A DNA stretch of 64,000 nucleotides from Ursus arctos (GCF_023065955.2 NW_026622919.1:1562501-1626500); one strand, 5' to 3'; counted from the first letter of the stretch, positions 46,140-56,640 are shown. A program made the numbers and translations. The notes: generated by a model from the letters alone, not told the origin.

Positions 46140-47045
46140 TTTTTTAATAGAAATAGACGTCGGGGTGTGTGGGGTGTGTTTCTGAGCTCCGTCTGCCCAA
46201 AGGGCCCAGAAACTGAAGTCCTAGCAGCAGTGAGCACACCTGGTCCCCAGACCTTGGTTTCCAAATTCCATTCTCTTCTAAAAGGAACGCGGGCTCTTTG
46301 GAGAAATGGCGGGTTCCAGAGCTGGGGCGGGGAAGGCTCCAGATGTGCCTGGAATGGCTTGTGGGGCCACAGAGGAAGGAGGGGTTCAGAGGAAGAAGGT
46401 AAGGCGTGGGAGTCAGGAAGAGGCTTGAAGGGGTTCCCACTGGCCAAGCCTGGGACCAACAGAGCAACAGAATAAAGATTGTCATGGATTGCTCTCTTTA
46501 TTTATGGTAGAGACAGTTCGTGATGTAAACGAATGAACGAGTACAGAAACGGGGCAGCAAGCAGACCCTGAATGCGGAAGGGATACTGCGATTAGCGAGC
46601 GTGAGCTTGGCAGCCCGCACACCCATCACTGATTCAGGGCGGAATCCACAGCGAAGTCTCTGCTGCTCGTCGGAGAGAGGCTGCCGACACCAGGATGTTG
46701 ACAGACTGAGCATATCTCCTCACAAAGTTTTTACTAATTATTGCTTATTAATTTTGTGAGTTCAGAATATGAATTAATTAACCTTATGGTGGAGAAACCT
46801 GGCAAGCATGATCTTAACCGGGTGGCAAACATTAATACCACCTGTCCTGGGGCGAACAGACGTCGTGTGCTTCCCAGTGTGACGCACCAGGAAGAAGACA
46901 CCATCTCTAGGGTATTCCACCAAAAGCACAGAAGCGGGATCCAATCAGGAGGAAACATCACACAGACCCAAACGGAGGGAAATTTTACCAAGTCAGTGGC
47001 CTGTACACTTCAAAAATATCGCGGTCACGAAACATAAAGACCAAT
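46140..47045 (+). mobile_element. Old L1-type 3' tail, first half (interrupted)
   Basis: ACGCGGGCTCTTTGGAGAAATGG, GTGGAGAAACCTGGCAAGC, GACACCATCTCTAGGGTATTCC, CAGGAGGAAACATCACAC and GGCCTGTACACTTCAAAAATA are blocks I recognise from a widespread mammalian L1-associated 3' sequence. The matching continuation is found at 49440 onward, so later insertions split the element. Confidence 0.55.
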
Positions 47046-47060
47046 TCTGAAGTTCAAGTG

Positions 47061-47256
47061 GTTTTTTTTTTAAAAAAGATTTTATTTATTTATTTGAGAG
47101 AGAGAGAGCACACAAGCAGGGGGAGGAGCAGAGGGAGAGGGAGAAGCAGGCTCTCCACCACGCAGGGAGTCCGACGTGGGGCTGGATTCCAGGACCCTGG
47201 GATCATGACCTGAGCCGGAGGCAGACACTTAACCAACGGAGCCACCCAGGTGCCCC
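47061..47256 (-). mobile_element. Carnivore SINE (Can-SINE), full-length type
   Basis: Minus orientation: TTTTATTTATTTATTTGAGAGAG tail, GCAGGGGGAGGAGCAGAGGG body, GGCTGGATTCCAGGACCC B-box region and GGAGCCACCCAGGTGCCCC head. Confidence 0.9.
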
Positions 47257-47267
47257 TGAAGATAAAG

Positions 47268-47378
47268 TTTTATTTATCACATTTTTAAAGTGATCTGTAC
47301 CCCCAACATGGGGTTCGAACTCATGACCCGGAGATCAAGAGTCCCACGCTCCACCGAAGGAGAGAGCCAGGCATCCCT
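47268..47378 (-). mobile_element. Carnivore SINE, short type
   Basis: Minus orientation: AAAGTGATCTGTACCCCC, GGGGTTCGAACTCATGACCC (B-box, promoter-like) and GCTCCACCGAAGGAGAGAGCC, ending GGCATCCC. It lies next to another SINE. Confidence 0.85.
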
Positions 47379-47831
47379 ACGTATCACATGTAAAAAATTT
47401 TTGTTGAAACGTAGTTGACACACAATATCGTATTAGTTTCAGGTGCAGGACGTAGTGATGCCACATTGTATACGTCACGGAATGGTCCGCACACGAAGCG
47501 GCCACAGTATCCACAGCTCGTTCCTCCCGTGTTCGTCACATCCCTGTGCCTTATGTTCTCGTAGCTGCGAGGTCGTCCCTCTCCGTCCCCTCCACCCATT
47601 TTGTCCACACCCCTTCTGGTAACCACCAGTTTGTGCTCGGTGCCTGTGAGTCTGTTTCTGTTTTGTTTTGTTTCGTGTGTTTGTTTTGTTTTTTAGATTT
47701 CCGCCTTGTAAGTGAAATCATATGGTATTTGTCTTTCTCTGACTTATTTCACTCAGCATAATGCCCTCTAGCTCCATCCACATCGTTGCAAACGGCAAGA
47801 TTTCATTCTTTTTTGTGGCTGAGTAATATTG

Positions 47832-47862
47832 CATTGTGTGTGCGTGTGCGTGTGTGTGTGCA
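47832..47862. repeat. (GT)n stretch inside L1
   Basis: A TTGTGTGTGCGTGTGCGTGTGTG run within the antisense L1. Confidence 0.85.
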
Positions 47863-48349
47863 CTTGTGCTCACTGCTTCTTTATCCATTCATCTATCCGT
47901 GGATCTTTGGGTTGTTTCCCTGTCTTGGCTATTGTCAATAATGCTGCGACAGAGAGAGGAATGCATGGGTCTTTTCAAATTCGTGTTTTTGTTTTCTTTG
48001 GACGAATACCTAGACGTGGCCTTGCTGGATTGTACGGCACTTCTATTTTTTAGTTTTTTCAGGACTCTCCATACTGTCCTCCATGGTGGCTGCACCAGTG
48101 CGCATCCCCACCAACAGTGCATGAGCGTCCTTTCCTCCGCACCTTTGTCAACACTTATGCATCTTGTCTATTTGAGTCTGGTCATTCCGACAGGGGTGAG
48201 GTGAGGTCTTATTGTGGTTTCGATGTGCATTTCCCTGAGGATGAGTGAAGAGCATCTTTTCATGTGCCTGTTGGCCACCTGGGTATCTTCTTTGGCACAG
48301 TGTCCATTCAGGTCTTTTGCCCATTTTTTAATTGAATTATTTGGGTTTT

Positions 48350-48540
48350 GGAGCACCTGGGGGGCTCAGTCGGTGAAGCGTCTGCCTTCGGCTCAGGTCA
48401 TGATCTCAGGGTCCTGGGATCGAGTCCCGTATCGGGCTCCCTGCTCAGCGGGGAGTCTGCTTCTCCCTCTCCCTCTCTGCTCTCTCTCTCTCTCCCTCTT
48501 TCTCTCTCTCAAATACATGAATAAAATCTTAAAAAAATGC
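48350..48540 (+). mobile_element. Carnivore SINE with a perfect 16-bp target-site duplication
   Basis: Head GAGCACCTGGGGGGCTCAGTC, body GTCCTGGGATCGAGTCCCG, pyrimidine-rich (TC)n part and an AATAAAATCTTAAAAAAATG tail. It is flanked by TTGAATTATTTGGGTT at 48332-48347 and 48545-48560, identical in both copies, so the insertion into the L1 is relatively recent. Confidence 0.95.
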
Positions 48541-48697
48541 TAACTTGAATTATTTGGGTTCTTTTCATATTGAGTTACGTGAGTTCTTTATTCATTTTGG
48601 ACGTTGACTCCTGGTCAGGTATGTCATTTACAAACAGCCTCTCTTGCTCAGTAAGTTACCTTTTCATTTTGTTAATGGTTTCCTTTGCTGGGCAGGG

Positions 48698-48803
48698 TTT
48701 TTTTTTTTTTTTTAGGTAATCTCTACACTCAACCTGGGACTCGAACTCATGACCCTGAGAGCAAGAGTCACATGTTCCACCGACTGAGTCAGCCGGGCGC
48801 CCC
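48698..48803 (-). mobile_element. Carnivore SINE, short type
   Basis: Minus orientation: poly-T, GGTAATCTCTACACTCAACC, GGGACTCGAACTCATGACCC and CCGACTGAGTCAGCCGGGCGCCCC. It interrupts the antisense L1. Confidence 0.9.
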
Positions 48804-49059
48804 AGTGTGCAGAGCTTTTTATTTTCGTGTAGTCCCACTTGCTTGTTTTTGCTTTCCTTGTCCTTGCCTGAGGAGACAGATCCAAAAAATACCACTAAGG
48901 CCGATGTCAGAGAAATTACTAGGTTTTCTTCTAGGAGGCTTGTGGTTTCAACTCTTCCATTTAAGTCTTGAATCCATTTTGAGTTTATTTTTAGGTATGG
49001 TGTAAGAAAGTGGTCCAGGGTATCACTTTTTTAAAAAAATATTTTTAAACATTTTCTTA

Positions 49060-49173
49060 AATTTTTGCTTTTTATTTTCTTTAAGTAAACTCTATGCCCA
49101 GCATGGGCCTCGAACTCCCGACCCCTGGATCAAGAGTCACACGCTCCACCGACGGAGCCAGCAGGGCACCCCC
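49060..49173 (-). mobile_element. Carnivore SINE, short type
   Basis: Minus orientation: CTTTAAGTAAACTCTATGCCC, GGGCCTCGAACTCCCGACCCC and CACCGACGGAGCCAGCAGGG, ending GCACCCC. Confidence 0.85.
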
Positions 49174-49317
49174 CGTGTAGCACTTTTTAAATTAGATTTT
49201 GAAAAAGTGACCCTTTTGTCCTGTGACCTTCTGGGTTGCCTTATCGGCTGACAGCAACTTCCAGAGTCCCAGGGCATGTGCGGCCTTAGGGAAGGGGCTG
49301 GCGAGCTGGGGAACCCC

Positions 49318-49392
49318 GCTGTCTGCTAGCTGTGCCGCACTGAGCAAGCTCCTGCATTTTTCTGGCCTCAGTTTACCCATCTGCTAGACATG
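49318..49392 (+). mobile_element. MIR fragment
   Basis: GTGCCGCACTGAGCAAGCTCCTGC followed by TGGCCTCAGTTTACCCATCTG matches MIR core in sense orientation. Confidence 0.75.
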
Positions 49393-49439
49393 CTTTGCTT
49401 GTCCTGCCTTCCTCCCTGAATTCCAAAGCACCGACCCTG

Positions 49440-49885
49440 CCCATCGGACCAAACTGTGGCACACGAGCTTTCCCAAACCGACCGCGTGACGAAGCCGCAA
49501 AGAAACACTCGAGTTCCAGATCGAAGGAGACGGAGGAAACAGGACAACAGACCCACGTGTGGCCCGGGCGGGTTCTGGAACTCTCTAAGACTTGTTGGGG
49601 GCAATTCGTGAAAACTCCCGGGGTTTGTGGTTGAAGAGTAGTGTCGTGTCAATAGTAACGCCCCGATTCTGACTGTCAGGCCACCGCCGTGTGGGAGCCG
49701 GTCTCCGTTTGAGGAAACACGCGCTCAGCACGAAGGGGCAACGGGCATCGTGTCTGCACGCTGCTCTCATGGTTCAAAAACCTGCAAAACGCTAGAACAA
49801 GATGTTAATACTCGAGTCATCTGGGTGAACAGTAGGACTTGACTAGTCCAACAACTTTTCTGTACATTCGCAATTGTTCCAGAGG
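49440..49885 (+). mobile_element. Old L1-type 3' tail, second half
   Basis: GCAAAGAAACACTCGAGTTCC, GGGGGCAATTCGTGAAAAC, GTAGTGTCGTGTCAATAG, CAAGATGTTAATACTCGAGTC and CAACAACTTTTCTGTACATTCG continue the element whose first half ends at about 47045. CpG content is unusually high for so old a repeat. Confidence 0.55.
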
Positions 49886-50059
49886 ACGAAGCTGAAGAAA
49901 GCAGCCCGGCCGTCGGCCCCGCGGGCTGGAAGCGCGAACCACGGCCCGGCCGAGGGCTGGCGCCCCGGGACACGCGGTTCCCGGCTCAGCGGCGGAAAGG
50001 CGAACAGCTGGATGGGAAAGTGAGCAAAGGCGGGAGCAGACCTCTCCCCGCAGGGCCGT
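49886..50059. other. CpG-rich unique sequence
   Basis: A short CpG-rich stretch, not long enough to be called a classical island. No gene seen. Confidence 0.3.
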
Positions 50060-50675
50060 GCGGGTGGCAGGTAAGCCGGGAGAAAACGTTCAACCCCGTC
50101 GCTTGTCGGGGAAACGCGCTACAGCCACTGCGAGACACCAACACGTGCCTCTCGGGAGGACGCCCAGGGTGGCAGAAGCTGCGGCCGTGAGCGCCAGGTC
50201 CCGCGGCCTCTCCAGGAAGCGCCGGCCGTGTCTGTTAGGCCTGAACCTGCAACTGCCTCTGACTGTGGGGCCCCCACACTGGGGACATTGCTCAGCGGCG
50301 ATCGGGGAGCCCCGGGAAGGACGTCGAGCGAAGAAAGCCAGGCCCTGAGGTCACCTACTGTGTGACCCCACTTACGTGCCACTCGCGAAACGACGAAACT
50401 ACAGAAGCGGAGGCCAGGCGGGCGGTTGCAGGGGGTGAGGCCAGGAAGCCTGAAGAAGGCGGCGCGATGGGCGCTGGTGGTGACCGGGCTGCTCTGTGTA
50501 TTGGCCGCGCCCAGGCCGATGTCCGGGTTGTGATGCTGCAGATCTTTCTGCACGGTGTTACCACAGGAGGAAACTGGGCGAACGGTAGGTGGGATCTCCC
50601 CGTGTTATTTCTGACAGCTGCACACAAATCCATCATTATTTCAAAATACACGTAATAACAACGCATCCTAGCTGG
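50060..50675 (+). mobile_element. LINE-1 remnant (sense), CpG-rich
   Basis: GGGGAAACGCGCTACAGCCACTGCGAGACACC corresponds to the L1 ORF2 3' block AAATGCAAATCAAAACCACAATGAG in decayed form. TGAAACTACAGAAGCGGAGG-like and GGTAGGTGGGATCTCCCCGTG blocks follow, then TCATTATTTCAAAATACACG as the 3' end. No intact ORF. Confidence 0.5.
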
Positions 50676-50747
50676 TATCGTGTGTGTATCTAATGTGATT
50701 TTGTACCGTTGCTTAAGATGAATCATGGTATACTATTTATCATATAC

Positions 50748-50763
50748 ATTTGCATATGCAAAT
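50748..50763. promoter_or_regulatory. Perfect 16-bp POU octamer palindrome
   Basis: ATTTGCATATGCAAAT is two octamer motifs (ATTTGCAT and ATGCAAAT) fused back to back as an exact palindrome. Such sites bind POU/Oct dimers. It touches an AATAAA at 50761-50766. Confidence 0.7.
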
Positions 50764-50789
50764 AAAATTTTAAGTGTTTAGGAAGAAAT

Positions 50790-51540
50790 GCTGTCCTGGG
50801 TCTCCTCCACAGCCTCTAAATTGGAATCCCCGATGGCCGGTGGGCAGGTCCCCACGTTGGTTCTGACGTGCACTCGGACAGAGAACCACCAGCTCTCTGG
50901 AGACAAATGTCTTCTCAAGCCCACAACCTCGGCTAAGCCACAACCCCTGTCCAGTCCACTCCTAGGATTTGTGGAGGTGCTGTGAGCAGCCCTTGGGCGA
51001 GTGCTGGGGGACAGGAAACAAGGGGGAACCCTGCCTGAGTGCAGCTCACAGGCTGCGAGGGGACAGAGGTGAGGCTGTTGCAGTGGCACCAGCAAGGCCA
51101 GGGAGCAAATGCCCCGGCTCCCATCTCTTGCCTCTCACACCTGTCGGGGACCCCTTGTTTATGCTCCCCCGCCAGGCCCAGGGCCACCCTTCCAGCACAA
51201 ACCCGCCTGCTCTGGCCGGGGCTGGGCGTGGTGATCCTGACCGCTCACACTCATAGTTTGGAAAAACCCAGAGAAAATCGCCCTGATGTCTTTGAAACTG
51301 AGTTTCCCCTGGGGACCCTGCGTCAGAGTCGCCGAGGGAGCCTATTCTGTGTGCTTCCCAGGCCCCACCCTGAATCAGGAGACCAAGTTTCCTGGCCGGC
51401 AATGTGCATTTGGGGCAGGCTCTCGTGGGGCTCCTTCTGCATACGGACAGGACTCGGCAGTGAGGTTCTCCCGCCTGGGATTTCCACTCGGGCAGAGGGA
51501 CAGAACCTTATCCGACATTTCCTTCTTGCAGTAGTCTGAA
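50790..51540. other. Sequence without recognised gene
   Basis: No repeat family or exon is clear. A degenerate LTR-like block may lie at about 51285-51535. Confidence 0.35.
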
Positions 51541-52170
51541 AACAAAAATGCTCACAAATTATTTGATATTCCTTCCATCAGTGGGTAGATCTGGGTCCCC
51601 GCAGCCCCGTCCATCAGGGCCTTGGTCAGAAAAGACCTGCAGCTTCTGCCCGATTCTGTCCCTTCAGAGGCCGAGCTGAGCTGCCAGCAGAGGCACGGCA
51701 GGCTGCCGGGGCGTGAGGCAGCCCAAACCACAGGGAGAGGCCACAGGAGAGACCCACAGCTGGTATGGACCGCCAGAAATAGGAACGCAGGTGTTTCCCG
51801 ATGATTCCAGGCCCCAGGCCGTTCAAGTCACCCCCAGCCATCTTCCCAGCCGAAACCTCAGAGCTCGTGGGGCAGAGACCAGGACCTGCTGTCCTGCTCC
51901 AAATTCCAGCTCGCGGAACGTGGGAGCAGAATGAAGTGGCGGGTTTTGCCACGGAGTCTGGGGATTGTCGTGCAACATGAGTGACTGGAGCAGGGCGGAT
52001 ACATCCCACGGAGAAGCCGAAGCAGACCGCCCAGGGCATTCCTGCCCCCTGGATTCCAGGAGCACCCCTGCTTCTGTCCTGGGGGGCACCTGGATGTGCA
52101 GCCCTTCCCTCCAATCTGTGAGCCAACCTATACCCTTTCCAGTTAGCTGCGAGGACCCTAACTGATGCAG
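51541..52170 (+). mobile_element. Old LTR-type remnant
   Basis: It starts AATTATTTGATATTCCTTCC, continues with ATCTGGGTCCCC and GGAACGTGGGAGCAGAATG, and ends with TTTCCAGTTAGCTGCGAGG and CCTAACTGATGCAGG, typical of MaLR-type LTR relics. Possibly two overlapping fragments. Non-coding. Confidence 0.5.
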
Positions 52171-53050
52171 GGATGCTGACCCGGAGGTGGTGTGGACATC
52201 ATGGAGGAGGTGGCCAGGGGTCTGGGAGGCAGGGAGGAGGCTGGAGCGCGAACCTGGCCGTTCTCAGCCCACAGTGCGGTCCTCCAGAGAAAGCGTGCAG
52301 AGAGCCCAGGGAAGAGGGTGCACGGGGCAGGTGGAGAAACAGGGAGAAGAAACAGAAGAAGGGGAGGCAGGACAGCAATCTCAGGGAAGAAAAGGCCCAG
52401 AGGTGGTGTCGAGGGAGGTGCCCAGGGAGGGAAGGGCTGGCAAGCTGTCCGGAGCCTCTGGAGGCCGCTGCCCGAGTGAGGAAGGATGGGAGCAGGGCCC
52501 ACGGCGGCGGGTTCGAGACGGTGCCGGCGCTCTGCTCGAGGGCCGTGCACCAGGCCCCAGGCTGAGAGGCACCGGAGCCCAGAGTGAGCATTTGGCAACG
52601 TCCAGGGCAGGCTGGCAGGGTTCTCGAGGTCTGTGGAATCCAGCAACACAAAATTAGGACCCGCACTGTGGATGTCTTTGGGGTTTTTATTTCGTTTTTC
52701 TAGTCATTCGTTTTATTCTATTTTACAGAGGCACTGGTTCCAATGGACTGGGGAAACACCAAAACAAGACAGGAGCCTTGGCGTGGACTACTCTTTCTGG
52801 ATGTTTTGCCGAGGAGAGAGGGCGTGGGATAGGGCGCAGGCTAAGGGGAAGTCCCTCTACGAGGCGGGGTTCGGGGTTCGGGGAGCTTTGTTGTTGATGA
52901 CGCTGTTCTCTCTCAGGTGAGAGAAACTTGAGAGCGTTTATACACAGAGAGAAAAGCCGGTGGGGAAAGAAGGGTGACAGGACACAGCAGAGATGTCACC
53001 GTCGGAGTGAGGGCTCCTCTGCAGCTGCAGGAAGACCCCTCGGGAGGGCA
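52171..53050. other. Sequence without recognised gene
   Basis: Purine-rich at 52330-52380. Otherwise ordinary. No exon recognised. Confidence 0.35.

Positions 53051-53051
<1 letters not shown>

Positions 53052-53095
<44 letters not shown>
53052..53095. repeat. (CA)n microsatellite
   Basis: An uninterrupted CA repeat of 22 units, likely polymorphic. Confidence 0.97.
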
Positions 53096-53099
<4 letters not shown>

Positions 53100-53229
53100 T
53101 AGGGCGGGACCAAAAATACAAAGGCAGAGCTGGGGGTTGGTTAGTTTGTTTGACTATGACAACGTGTGGTAAACCTCAGCACCAGCACAATAAAAAAAAA
53201 AGAAATCCAGATTATTTTCTAGGAAAAAA

Positions 53230-53455
53230 AAAAAGCGCCTAAAATTGACTCAAGAAGAAGTAGAAATAACCACCGGAACTTGGCAAGATGATCAAGAATC
53301 TATCCATAAAAATGTCACCAGGCCCAGATGGTCTTAAGGCGGGTTTGGCCGTATTTTCACGGACAGGTAAGTCGCAGAGATGGAGACGCTTCCAAAGCGT
53401 AGAAGATAGGACTCTTCCTGACTCTTCCACGAACCCAGAGTGGAAAAACCAACAG
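53230..53455 (+). mobile_element. LINE-1 ORF2 fragment (sense), degenerate
   Basis: AATGTCACCAGGCCCAGATGG matches the L1 reverse-transcriptase region motif encoding SPGPDG. It is preceded by ACTCAAGAAGAAGTAGAAA and followed by GGACTCTTCCTGACTCTTCC. Frameshifted and non-functional. Confidence 0.75.
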
Positions 53456-53860
53456 AACCTGTTTCAACATCCCGTGTTCTTTTATGAACACAAATGCAAA
53501 ACCTGTAACTAAGATGTGGGCTTTTCTTTGTTGCTTTTCATAAACTTCTCCAACTGCGAGCTGAACGTGTTCCCTCCCGGTCGTTCTTGCCTCCCAGTAA
53601 TGTGCATTTTCGATTATTCCTTGGGGGTAGCTCACAGGTTTATGGTATTCTCATCGCTTCTTCATTTAGAAATAGTTCACGGTTGCTGTGCTGATGTCCT
53701 CCTTTAGCCAAGAGTTATTCAGATGTCCTTCGACGTCCAAGTGGTTAATTTTTATGTAGCCTTTTTCCTCTTAATTTCCAAATGATCTCACTGTAGTCAA
53801 GGAATGTGCACTGCGTGATTCCTGCTCTGTTAACCTATTAGGGTTGTTTTCAATTAGGTG

Positions 53861-53944
53861 GCTTCACGGCCAGTGTGGAGCTCAGACTCACAACCCTGAG
53901 ATCAAGGGTTGAGTGTTCTGCCAACTGCCTCAGCCAGGTGCCTC
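53861..53944 (-). mobile_element. Carnivore SINE fragment
   Basis: GGCCAGTGTGGAGCTCAGAC, CAACCCTGAGATCAAGGGTTG and CTGCCTCAGCCAGGTGCCTC in minus orientation. The tail end is missing. Confidence 0.75.
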
Positions 53945-53962
53945 AATCTATTAGAATTCTTT

Positions 53963-54130
53963 TAAAAATTTTATTTATTTATTTATGCATTTATTTATTT
54001 ATTTTAGAGAGGGGGAGGGGCAGACAGAGAGAGAGAGAATATTAAGCAGGCTCCATGGCCAGCATGGAGCCTGGTGCCGGGCTCGATCTCATGACCCTGA
54101 CATCATCACCTGAGCCAGCCGGGTGCCCCC
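53963..54130 (-). mobile_element. Carnivore SINE with target-site duplication
   Basis: Minus orientation, ending GAGCCAGCCGGGTGCCCCC. Flanked by ATCTATTAGAATTCTTTT (53945-53962) and ATCTGTTAGATTTCTTTT (54131-54148), two differences in 18 bp. Confidence 0.9.
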
Positions 54131-54365
54131 ATCTGTTAGATTTCTTTTGTGGCCCACATAAATGGACAACTTTGTGACTGGTCCGTATGTGTGAAATAAT
54201 AGGGCCTCTGTTCGTGCATCACAAAGGTCTATTCCAGAGATCTGTCGGATCGCATTTGTTAATTGTGCTATTTAAAGCTGTCGCATGCTTCATTGTTTCT
54301 TGTCCGCTGGGTTTCTCAATTTCTGAGACTGGTGTGCTAAGATCTATGGGAAGATTTACGTACAC

Positions 54366-54483
54366 TATAATTTTTTTTAAAGATTTTATTTTTGAGTAAT
54401 CTCTACAGCCAGTATGGGGCCCAAACCCACAACCTTGAGATCAAGAATTGTGTGTTCCTCCAACTGAGCCAGCCAGCCGCCCC
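54366..54483 (-). mobile_element. Carnivore SINE, short type
   Basis: Minus orientation: AAAGATTTTATTTTTGAGTAATC, CAGCCAGTATGGGGCCCAAAC, CTTGAGATCAAGAATTG and CAACTGAGCCAGCCAGCCGCCCC. Confidence 0.85.
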
Positions 54484-54519
54484 TGTGAATTTTTGCTCTC
54501 TGTGTTTTGAAGATACATT

Positions 54520-55080
54520 GGTTGGTTTGTAGCAGTTCACTCTTGGCGGGGCAGACTCTGTCTCCCTTGAAGACAGGGTGTCCACGTGACCTAGTCCTGA
54601 CCAAGGAGATGTGGGCAGAAACCTCTGAGGACTTCTCCACCTAAAAATAAAGGGAAGCTTTGTGGAAATAAAGCTTTACTCCTTGGCCCTTCCCTTTCCT
54701 CAATTTTGGAAACAGGATGTAACTGGAGGCACAGCAGCCATCTTGCAACCATGAGGACACAAGCCACACGCTGCCCAAAGACAATCTGTGCCTCTGACGA
54801 CTTCCTCAGGTAGCTCTCTGTTCATCTTGGACTTCCAACTGCTGCACTTCCTGCCGCATGAGACGACAATGTGCAGGTCACTAGTTGTTACGTTTTCCGT
54901 TTTTTGCAACTGAACAGCCACGGAATAGCTGATGTCGTTGGCACGGCTCTCTGGCGGCTGGACGTGAGATGCAGTGGGGCTGAGGGGGTCTCTCGACATG
55001 CCTTTGGCCTTGGACCCCATCTCTCTTACTATTACTCTACATATGTTCCTTTTTGTTACCATCTGAGTTAGCGTGCTTTC
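54520..55080. mobile_element. Probable old interspersed repeat, family uncertain
   Basis: CACGTGACCTAGTCCTGACC and AAGGAGATGTGGGCAGAAACC followed by GGAAATAAAGCTTTACTCC look like parts of a mammalian LTR or DNA-transposon relic. I cannot assign the family. Confidence 0.35.
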
Positions 55081-55084
55081 TCGA

Positions 55085-55490
55085 ATCCTCTCAAGTTTTC
55101 TTTCTTTTTGTTGTGGTAAAATATACATACAAAATTCATCATTTTACCCATTTTTAAAAAAAAGATTTTACTTATTTGTCAGAGACAGCCAGTGAGAGAG
55201 GGAACACAAGCAGGGGGAGTGGGAGAGGAAGAAGCAGGCTCCCAGCGGAAGAGCCTGATGTGGGGCTCGATCCCAGAACTCCGGGATCCCGCTCTGAGCC
55301 GAAGGCAGACGCTCAACGACTGTGCCACCCAGGCGCCCCTATTTTACCCACTTTTATACAGGATTCAGTGACCTGAAGACCATTCACCACGTTGTGCAAA
55401 CATCAGCTCTAGTACAGCGTTTTCACCCTGTGAACGGAAGCGCAAGATACACGTACAGACACACACCCGCGTTAAACGTGCCGTCCTACT
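55085..55490 (-). mobile_element. LINE-1 3' remnant (antisense), interrupted by a SINE
   Basis: TTGTGGTAAAATATACATAC and AAAATTCATCATTTTACCC, then GATTCAGTGACCTGAAGACC and CACGTTGTGCAAACATCAGC match L1 3' sequence in reverse complement. Confidence 0.65.
55157..55339 (-). mobile_element. Carnivore SINE, arctoid-type long body, with target-site duplication
   Basis: CAGCCAGTGAGAGAGGGAAC, GCAGGGGGAGTGGGAGAGG, GAAGAAGCAGGCTCCCAGCGG and GACTGTGCCACCCAGGCGCCCC in minus orientation. Flanked by ATTTTACCCATTTTTA (55141-55156) and ATTTTACCCACTTTTA (55341-55356). Confidence 0.93.
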
Positions 55491-55678
55491 GGGCACCTGG
55501 GTGGCACAGTCGGTTGAGTGACCAACTCTTGGTTTTGACTTAGGTCACGATCTCAGGGTCTTGAGATCAAGACCCGCAAGAGCTCTGCGCTGCTCCGAGT
55601 CTGCTTAAGACTCTCTCCCTCTACCCCCACCCCCTGCACTTTCTCTCCCTCTCTCTGAAATAAACCTTTAAAAACATG
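55490..55678 (+). mobile_element. Carnivore SINE with target-site duplication
   Basis: Head TGGGCACCTGGGTGGCACAG, B-box region CTTGAGATCAAGACCCGC, pyrimidine-rich middle and GAAATAAACCTTTAAAAAC tail. Flanked by AACGTGCCGTCCTAC (55475-55489) and AACGTGCAGCCCTAC (55679-55693). Confidence 0.92.
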
Positions 55679-55693
55679 AACGTGCAGCCCTAC

Positions 55694-56640
55694 ACATTCC
55701 CACAGGGCGGCCAGCGCACAGATGGAGAAGCCGCTGTCACCTCTGGCTTTCCTTCGTTTTCTCCGCGTGTGCGGTGCTTTCTTCCGGGTGGGGCGCGGGT
55801 AGCAGAAACCGCGTCTCAGACTGGCAGCAAGAATACGGAAGCTTAACGTTTCACACGACAGAGGGGGGCAAGCACCGGAGTTGACAACGGAGGTCCAACA
55901 GTGTCTCCCAGACCTGGGCTCCTGGGCTCTGACGCGGAGACGTGGGGAGGGGCCGGTTCCGCCCCCGGGCTGGGCGAGGTGACTGGTGACGGCAGGCTTC
56001 CCACCCAAACCCAACAGGATCCAGGGCAAGAGCAGAGCATCTCCTGCGGGAGCGCGTACAGAAATGCTGAGCTTGCCCCGGAGTCCTGGAGCGCGTGGCC
56101 CACCCCGCCCGGACCGGGCTCCAGCGGCACATGGGCCTGGGCTCTTCCTGGCACCGGGGGGTCTGTGGATCCCTTCTCAGAATAAGGTTTTTAAATACAG
56201 AAAACACATAGGACTATAAAAGAAACCGATTATGTTCAAATACAAGCATCAGAGCCTGTATGATCTTTGTGTGTTTTGTTCACACGTATCAGAAAAATCG
56301 ACACGTGATATTTGAGCGTCCTCATCGACACATTCCACAGCTACCAAAACGTGGAAGTATTAACGGACAGAAACGGTATCTCAAGATGCCTGCACGAAAT
56401 GCCAAGCTGCAGTTGGAAACGAGAGAAAAGAAGGGTGATGACGCTGTCCCAGCCAGCCGCGTGGGCCCTGGGACTCCCTCCAGGAACCTCCTGCCTGGGC
56501 TCTTCCCACGGGCCCAGGTGGGGTGTTGGGGTCAGCCTTCCCGACAGCCTGGGTCTGGATTTGGACTTTTATGTATCCCAAGCGTCTCTGCCTTTGAATG
56601 CACGACTCTAACTTCTTCGCATTTACCGTGATCGCCGGTG
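55694..56640. other. Sequence without recognised gene
   Basis: Moderately CpG-rich at 55850-56160. No exon recognised. AT-rich with an AAAATCGACACGTGATATTTG patch at about 56290. Confidence 0.35.

Larger units (their letters stand above)
47379..49020 (-). mobile_element. LINE-1 (antisense), truncated, with SINE insertions
   Basis: The plus strand shows reverse-complement L1 3' sequence in order: AAATCATATGGTATTTGTC, TAGCTCCATCCACATCGTTGC, CTTTATCCATTCATCTATCC, ATACTGTCCTCCATGGTGGC, CACCAACAGTGCATGAGCG, GTCCATTCAGGTCTTTTGCCC, then ATCCATTTTGAGTTTATTTTTAGG near 48970. No intact ORF. SINEs lie inside it at 48350-48540 and 48698-48803. Confidence 0.85.
53520..54365 (-). mobile_element. LINE-1 remnant (antisense) with SINE insertions
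   Basis: TTTAGCCAAGAGTTATTCAG, CAAGTGGTTAATTTTTATG and CACTGTAGTCAAGGAATGTGC are antisense L1 ORF2 sequence. The element resumes after the SINEs at 54131 with GATTTCTTTTGTGGCCCAC and TCTATTCCAGAGATCTGTCGG. Confidence 0.7.

Noticed and set aside
53230..53455. Reverse-transcriptase-like motif SPGPDG
   Set aside because: It belongs to a short, frameshifted L1 ORF2 fragment, not a functional gene.
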